From the NCBI RefSeq assembly GCF_014490665.1, contig NZ_CP061038.1, positions 4,362,501 to 4,426,500 on the forward strand: 64,000 nucleotides of DNA. Direction: 5' to 3'. The DNA comes from Sphingomonas alpina. GTDB taxonomy: Bacteria; Pseudomonadota; Alphaproteobacteria; Sphingomonadales; Sphingomonadaceae. This document shows positions 63,868 to 64,000 of this stretch, in pieces. The first letter of the stretch is position 1, and each line of letters begins with the position of its first letter. The translations under genes were made by a program, and so were the position numbers. The notes beneath the pieces were generated by a model. That model did not search any database, had not been told where the DNA came from, and saw nothing but the letters and a program-made list of their open reading frames with translations.

Positions 63868-64000
63868 TCTTTTCAACGGCTTGACCAGTCACGCTCCGCG
63901 AAAAGCGCCGGGCCCCCATGCGGCGATCCCGCCTTAACTCTCGCATTGCCGGAACCTGCTCCCTATCTCACGCGCTGAACAGCGTGTTTGCGAGGGGAAT

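Noticed and set aside
63734..63937. Small protein gene at the right edge
   Set aside because: The frame runs through the rho-independent terminator and has no domain, ribosome site or plausible composition.

Overview
The window is high-GC chromosomal DNA from an alphaproteobacterium, most likely a sphingomonad (Sphingomonas or a close relative). The evidence is a mosaic of core genes (metX-metW, prs, sucC, etfBA, the COQ9 and DUF1489 families, class I lysyl-tRNA synthetase, fdxA-carD, bamE, mgtE), a carotenoid beta-ring hydroxylase, a TonB-dependent receptor, an HWE-family kinase, and copies of the TTCGACAAGCTCAG-type repeat that is common in this group. I see no rRNA, tRNA, insertion sequence, prophage or CRISPR array. 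Gene density is high, so this is ordinary core chromosome and not a genomic island.

Layout: 1-4 kb holds the 3' part of metX with metW, a single-domain response regulator facing an HWE kinase, and ssb. 4-9.3 kb has feoAB behind a Fur-like box, COQ9, a drug/metabolite transporter and an Old Yellow Enzyme. 9.6-15.8 kb has a cytochrome P450 behind a 24-bp palindrome, then a riboflavin cluster (ribD, ribE, an HTH-RibBX fusion, ribH) ending in an acetyltransferase and a small membrane protein. 15.9-18.5 kb has tonB, a truncated tonB paralogue and gltX. 18.5-25.5 kb has prs, a TauE exporter, crtZ, sucC, etfBA and a PhyH-like oxygenase. 25.5-34.5 kb has a TonB-dependent receptor, an acyl-CoA dehydrogenase with an enoyl-CoA hydratase, an HDAC-like amidohydrolase, nhaA and lysK. 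34.5-40.6 kb has a DinG-type helicase, a SixA-type phosphatase, a YceD-family protein, a Cbp3-like chaperone, bamE and an RcnB-like protein. 40.7-50.6 kb has the pbpC/alpha-2-macroglobulin pair and a TauE/TIGR02186 pair. 50.6-64 kb has a HerA ATPase, an M23 peptidase, a frameshifted SUV3-like helicase, an S4 protein, fdxA, carD, two head-GIN proteins, DUF1489, mgtE, a cyclophilin, a LysR regulator and a possible small RNA.

The signals that gene calls do not explain lie mostly between genes. The window has ten convergent gene junctions. Four overlap or nearly touch. All six with a real gap contain inverted or direct repeats, each of a different kind: two inverted arrays built on a CTGTT/AACAG core (one with 12 perfect 11-bp copies), a REP-like inverted pair, a pair of 12-bp perfect hairpins, a 31-bp direct repeat with palindromic ends, and a 178-bp nested palindrome with a 35-bp perfect stem. 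Other points to check are a RibB-type enzyme fused to an N-terminal HTH with an 18-bp perfect palindrome over its predicted transcription start; Zur-like boxes in front of two tonB genes; a two-base contraction in a (CG)n run that breaks the SUV3-like helicase; and an RNA candidate with anti-Shine-Dalgarno-like motifs at the right edge. I did not find a clearly new multi-gene system; the best candidates are the HTH-RibBX circuit and the repeat families.
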